From assembly GCF_035046485.1 (NCBI RefSeq), contig NC_085138.1, positions 289,784,089 through 289,848,088 on the forward strand: a stretch of 64,000 bases of DNA, in the 5' to 3' direction. The notes under the pieces are model-generated. The model worked only from the letters and a program-made list of their open reading frames with translations, was not told the DNA's origin and did not search any database. Source of the DNA: Aedes albopictus (Eukaryota > Arthropoda > Insecta > Diptera > Culicidae). A program made the translations under genes and the position numbers. Numbering within the stretch: the stretch's first letter is position 1; the number at the start of each line of letters is the position of its first letter. Shown piece by piece: positions 59,540 through 64,000 of this stretch.

Positions 59540-60648
59540 CTCATGGAGCTTCAGGAGACATCCGCAAAGAATTCCAGCAGGAATCATCGAAGGCATTCGT
59601 GAAGAAATCCATCAAAGAACTTCTGGTAGAGTTCCATGAAGAGGAATTCCTGAAGGAATTTCTGGAGAAATCACTGAAGAAGGTTCTGGAGATATTGCTG
59701 AAGAAATTTCTCTTCAGCAGTTAAAGAAAAAAATCCTAAAAAAACAGGGCGATTTGTTGAAGAATTTCTGAAAGAATCCCTAAATATCGTGGAGGAATCC
59801 CTTGAAAAATCTTTCCAGTAAATAGAGGAGAAAATTACCCAGCAACTTCTGGAGAAATCTCTCGAAAAAATCTAAGAAAAATCTCGGAAGGATTCCAGGA
59901 AGAAGCTTCTGAAGCAATCCCAGAAAAAAAAATCCACGGAAAATCACTGACGCACTTCCTGGTGGACAAACTCCTGGAGAAATCCCAGATGGGGTTCCTG
60001 GAGGAGTCACTCAAGAAATTCTAGGAAAAAAACCTCAACGAACTCCAGTCAAAATCCCTTAAACAGTTCCAGGAGGAATTTCGGAAACAAATCCTTGAAT
60101 AATCAACCAAAAATATCCTGGAGGAATCCCAGAAGGAGCCCCTGGAGAAGTCTCTGAAGGAGTTCTTGGAGAAATACTTGAAGAAGTTTGAGCAGAAATC
60201 CCAGATGGAGTTCCTAAAGAAATGTTTCCAACTATTCCAGGAGAAATTCCTCAAAGAGTTCCAGAAAAAATATCGGAAGGAATACCTGGAGGGAAATTCC
60301 TGAAAAAGAATGAGTTTCTGGAGGAGTCCCTTAAGAACTTTATGAAAAAAAATGCTTTAAGGAATTCCAGAAAAAATCCTTCGAAAAATTCTAGGAGAAA
60401 TCCTTGAAGGAATTTCTGGAGAAATTATTTGAGAAATTCCTGAAAAAAATATTCCAAGAGAAATCTCATAAGAAACTCAGAGAAACTCCTAAAAAAACCA
60501 AGAGAAAATCTCTGAATTTCTGGAGTAATCCCGAAGGAAAACTCTCGGAGAGTTTCCTGGAGGATTTCCTGAAAAATGTCCTGGAGAAAACCAAGATGAA
60601 CTTCCTGGATGAATACCTTCAGGAATTTTTGGAGGAATTCAAATCATA
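59540..60648 (+). repeat. Degenerate CTGGAGAAATCCCTGAAG minisatellite
   Basis: Irregular ~15-bp half-units (GGAATTTCTGGAGAAATC, CCTGAAGGAATTC). Its Leu/Glu/Phe-rich ORFs are by-products of composition. Confidence 0.85.
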
Positions 60649-61595
60649 AAGCCTGTATCCGCAATAATCGGGACACAGAAATATGGCTGTAACTATGCAA
60701 TAGATACATTAAAATTGCTCAAATTTTGTCTGATAATATCTCAAGGTGTATTCATTTCACCTGCAAAATTTCATGTGAATCGGTGAAGTACCTTTTGTTG
60801 TAGCAATGAAACAGTAGAACGCGAGCAATTAAATTTTGTACAGCCCCTGGTTTAGCTTGTCAGCGCTGTAACTTTTGAATTTGATAAAGAAAATGACTGA
60901 AATTTTGAACACAAACCTCTCAATCTACTTTACTTGCATAGGCAAAGTTTAATAAAAATCGATGCACTATCAACAATTTTATAGTCGAAACATATATTGG
61001 GGCTGACCGTGATTTTAGCCCCTCAGAAAACAATTAGTGAGTACCCCTTATTGTTTTGATTGTATTGTTGAAAGTACTACACCAATAATCATCAAATTTT
61101 GCAGGCATAATATAAACATAATCAACTACCTTCTGTGAAAATTTCATGAGAATTGTCAGAGACATTCAAAAGTTATGAATGGGCAAACACTGCACAGAAA
61201 AATCATGAAACATTTTCACTAACACTGTCTTCTATCAACACCAGTAACTTTCAATCCAATTGATAAAAGTTGATGAATTTTTGCAAGAAAGTGTCTCTAT
61301 AAGTATCATAACTGCTCACGAAGTTTCATAATTATCTTCACAGAACTTTGAATTGTAGCGGAAAAGAACCATCTAGTATGCGAATGAAAATTGGTGTTGA
61401 TTGTACAAAATCTCAAAAACCACGTCTGTTTGTTTCTTATCCACAGTTAAAAGTAATGCATCGATTTTTATGAAATTTTGCACAAATAATAAACATACAT
61501 CAAAGAGTTCTCAGTTAATTTTTGGCCAATTTTTATTGATTCAGTACAGAGTTACTGCCGTACCTTTGTGTCCCGATTATTGCGGATACAGGCTT
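60649..61595. mobile_element. TIR element (947 bp), TA target duplication
   Basis: AAGCCTGTATCCGCAATAAT at the left and the exact inverse at the right, extending through CGGGACACA. TA lies at 60,647-60,648 and 61,596-61,597. Minisatellite resumes directly afterwards. AT-rich interior, no transposase. Confidence 0.9.
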
Positions 61596-61597
61596 TA

Positions 61598-61915
61598 AAT
61601 GCTGGAGAAAATTCCAAAATATAATACAAATGAAGTAACTCCAGGAGAAATCTCAGATGGAACTTCTAGAGAAATGTCTCAAGGATTTTTTTGAATCGGT
61701 CCCTGAATGAATTCCTGGAGTTATTGCCCTGAAGGAGTTCGTAGAAGAATCCCTTAAGAAATTGCCGGAAAAAAATCTAAGGAAACTCAAAGATACTTCT
61801 AAGAATTCAAAGAGAAAAACCTGAAGAAATTCTTGGAAATATCCTTATTGGAGTTCCTGTAGGAATTCCTGAAGGAGTTCTTGGAGAAGCCCCTTCAGGA
61901 GATCTTGTAGGAATC
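61598..61915 (+). repeat. Degenerate minisatellite
   Basis: Same unit style as 59,540-60,648: AATTCCTGAAGGAGTTC and CCAGGAGAAATCTC. Confidence 0.8.
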
Positions 61916-61918
61916 CAT

Positions 61919-62505
61919 GTTTCGTCTGGGGTAGACTTCTACGTTGTGTGGAGTAGGAGGGGGAGGATTCCAGGCGACGAAGAACAACTTGTTATTTCGA
62001 GCTTTTGTTTTGCCAACGAGACAGACGGCGTGTCTGCACGATGGGGAAACGATGAAACTTATATCTAGAATACAAAATGCTGTCGCCTTTTAGGCAGCAT
62101 CCATTTATTACGTAACGCTAAAATCGACAATTTTTCAAACAACCCCCCCCCCCCCCTCCCCCCTCCGTAACGCTTTTTTGTATGAGAACCTGAAAATTTT
62201 TGTATGGGCCATAACGCTCGGCCGTACTCCCCCCCTCCCCCTAGAGCGTTACGTAATTTGTGGATGGCGCCTTATAGGCGACACTGTACAGAGACGGACC
62301 AAATAGAGCAAAATTAAATCTATAGCCGTGCGCGCCGCAATGCGCTGGATACAGTATAAACGGGTGCTACCGTGTCGTCGGGCTGACGACTGCTTGAATC
62401 ATACAATGCGCAGCGTGTTTCAATGAAACAATTCACACGCTGCTGGGACGTGGTTGAACAGCCGATAACTTTTGCGCCGTTTGCTCTCGGTGCGAGATAC
62501 AACAA
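61919..62505. mobile_element. Insertion of unknown class in minisatellite (~590 bp, includes a MITE)
   Basis: CCAT lies at both borders (61,915-61,918 and 62,507-62,510), and minisatellite reads across if the segment is removed. Its G+C is higher than its surroundings. GTATAAACGGG near 62,354 is TATA-like, which would fit a solo LTR, but a clean TG...CA end pair with matching duplication was not found. Confidence 0.4.
62093..62271. mobile_element. PIF/Harbinger-like MITE (179 bp), TTA target duplication
   Basis: GGCAGCATCCATTTATTACG and its inverse (GGATGGCGCC end) with TTA at 62,090-62,092 and 62,272-62,274. C-rich runs lie inside both TIRs. Confidence 0.87.
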
Positions 62506-62510
62506 CCCAT

Positions 62511-62899
62511 AAAGAAGTTCTTGGAGAAATCCCTAAGGGAATTCTTGGAGAAACCGTGCAGGAATCCCCGAAGGATTCCTGAAGAAATCCCTGCAGAAGT
62601 CCTTCGAGAAGTCCCTGGAGAAATCTTTGAACGAGTTCCTGGAGGATTCCCTGAGAGAGTTCCATCTTGAATTAATGAAACTGTTCCTGGAGAAATCCAA
62701 AAAAGAGTTCCTGGAATATTCCCTGAAGGAATTTGAAATGCAATTCCTGAGAGAGGTTCTGCAGAAATCTCTCCAGCGGTTCCAAGATAAATTCCTCAAA
62801 AAATTTCCAGGAATGACCCTGAAGCAATTTTTTGAAGAATTCAGAAATAAATTCTTAAAAGATTTCCTAGAGAAATCCTCAAAGAGTCTATGGAGAAAT
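62511..62899 (+). repeat. Degenerate minisatellite
   Basis: CTTGGAGAAATCCCTAAGG and GGAATTCTTGGAGAAAC units. Interrupted at 62,900 by the SINE. Confidence 0.85.
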
Positions 62900-62909
62900 C
62901 ACTTAAGTA

Positions 62910-63334
62910 TCACCGGGGCTCGTGGTGTAGTGGCTGCACGTTCACTTCATAAGTGGGTTCGATCCCAGCCCCGGCACTTGCAATTTTTCGTCAGTTGCTC
63001 TTCCCCCGGAGAGCAGCTGACACCTAACCCTCTTCTGAGCATATGCTCTAACGGACCCGGAAACATGGATATCGGCTAACGGCAACTCATAATGGACCTT
63101 CAATCGAACTGGAGATAAACAAAAGCCACACATCAACATTCCCGTGCTCATCATTCTACCATGGACAGGGTAGAAAAGTGACAGCAGCTCAACGGCAACC
63201 AGTTCGATATAGCATAATTAGAATAGAATACATTTAGGCGCTGTACAAAGTGTAAGTGCAGACACCAATTGGAATCGCTCACGCAGTGCCCTAGTGGACA
63301 AAAAGAGCTGTACATTAGAAGAATAAAAAAAAAA
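62910..63334 (+). mobile_element. tRNA-derived SINE (Feilai-like), ~425 bp
   Basis: RNA polymerase III promoter: A box TGGTGTAGTGGCTGC at ~62,923 and B box GGGTTCGATCCC at ~62,967. A ~300-bp unrelated body follows, then an A-tail ending AATAAAAAAAAAA. A 10-bp duplication flanks it (CACTTAAGTA at 62,900 and CACTTAGGTA at 63,335; one mismatch). It relies on LINE enzymes to move. The Feilai name is by resemblance from memory. Confidence 0.88.
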
Positions 63335-63344
63335 CACTTAGGTA

Positions 63345-64000
63345 GTTTTTGGAGGAATCCCTGTAAGAGCCTCTTGGAGAAATTCATGAAGGACTTTATA
63401 AAGAAATTCCTCAAGGAGTCCTGGGAAGAATTACACAAAGACTTCTAGGAAACATTCCTGAGGGAATCCTTGAAGAGTCGTTGGGAAAATATCTGGAAAA
63501 GCATGGTGAAGAAATCTCTGAAGGAGCTTCTGTAGAAATCCTTGAAAAAGTTCCTGACGAAACCCCTCAAGGAAGTCCAAAAGAAACCCATTAAGGGTTT
63601 CAAGGAAAAATCGTTGAAGAATTCATGGCGAAATCCTAGAAGGAGTTCCTGGATTAATGCTTGAAAGAATTCATAGAGAAATCCCTCAGGGAATTCTAGA
63701 AGAAATTCCCATGGAGCTTTTAGGGAAATTTCTTAAAGAACTCTAGGAGAAATCTTTCAAGGAATTCCCAGATTAAATGTTCTACGAATCCATGAGACAG
63801 AGAAATTATTCAACGTATTCTTGGAGAATTTCTTAAGGAGTTTCTAGGAAAAGTCCTGGACGAATCACTAGAACTGCTGGAGGATTCTCTAATGATATTC
63901 CTAGAGCACCGTTAAAGAAATTCCTGGAGAAATCCCTAAAGGAGCTCATGGAGGAATCTATGCAGAAGTTTGTGGAGAAATCCCTGAAGAAATTCCTGGA
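63345..64000 (+). repeat. Degenerate minisatellite to window end
   Basis: TTTTGGAGGAATCCCTG, GAAGAAATCTCTGAAGG and CCTGGAGAAATCCCT units. Runs off the right edge. Confidence 0.85.

Noticed and set aside
60222..60649. Lys/Glu/Phe/Leu-rich ORFs
   Set aside because: Direct product of the GAAATTCCTGGAGAAATC minisatellite; frames change at every irregular unit.
62914..62985. tRNA gene
   Set aside because: A and B boxes are present but the sequence runs into a ~300-bp SINE body and A-tail and has flanking duplications; it is a SINE head.
1..64000. Endogenous viral elements
   Set aside because: No frame in the window showed a viral polymerase, nucleoprotein, capsid or helicase pattern that I recognise.

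Overview
This is a gene-poor, repeat-dominated stretch of a eukaryotic genome, most likely a culicine mosquito of the Aedes type. I infer this from the mixture present: a tRNA-derived SINE with A and B boxes, decayed non-LTR retrotransposon (LINE) reverse transcriptases, many short TIR elements with TA, TWA or 8-bp target duplications, and long degenerate AT-rich minisatellites. There is no bacterial-style gene organisation. No intact host protein-coding gene could be recognised. The species call rests on remembered family resemblance, not on a search.

Layout. (1) 1-6,896: about 38 head-to-tail copies of a ~180-bp satellite in + orientation; the array runs off the left edge of the window. Its right edge is broken by a LINE 3' end. 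(2) 7,401-19,100: inter-array region with a large foldback cluster (8,043-10,105), TIR elements and an inverted pair of dispersed repeats (11.2 and 18.2 kb). (3) 19,100-30,775: about 63 copies of the same satellite (179 bp) in the opposite orientation, interrupted by one palindromic MITE and showing several levels of higher-order repeat. Both arrays carry the same ~130-bp CG-rich block just beyond their right-hand edge. (4) 31-33 kb: low-copy-looking DNA with no recognised gene. (5) 33-35 kb: a minus-strand LINE relic and a near-perfect 80-nt hairpin. (6) 35.2-40.7 kb: degenerate minisatellite interrupted by a ~2.9-kb repeat element, copy A. (7) 41-44.6 kb: mostly unrecognised sequence plus a small alternating tandem repeat. 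(8) 44,692-46,840: the best gene in the window, a FLYWCH zinc finger plus MULE transposase gene with one short intron, broken by indels and a tiny retroposed insertion. (9) 47-50 kb: short MITEs and a dead + strand reverse transcriptase split by MITEs. (10) 50.7-64 kb: long degenerate minisatellite that has received a hAT-type element, Tc1/mariner-like and PIF-like MITEs, an inverted second copy (B) of the 37.7-40.6 kb element, and a SINE.

How it fits together: almost everything is selfish or structural DNA. The most notable system is the pair of inverted satellite arrays with array-specific variants, higher-order structure, dyad-rich monomers and a shared flanking block. Candidate roles (satellite piRNA source, heterochromatin or centromere-like platform) are hypotheses that need small-RNA, copy-number and chromatin data.
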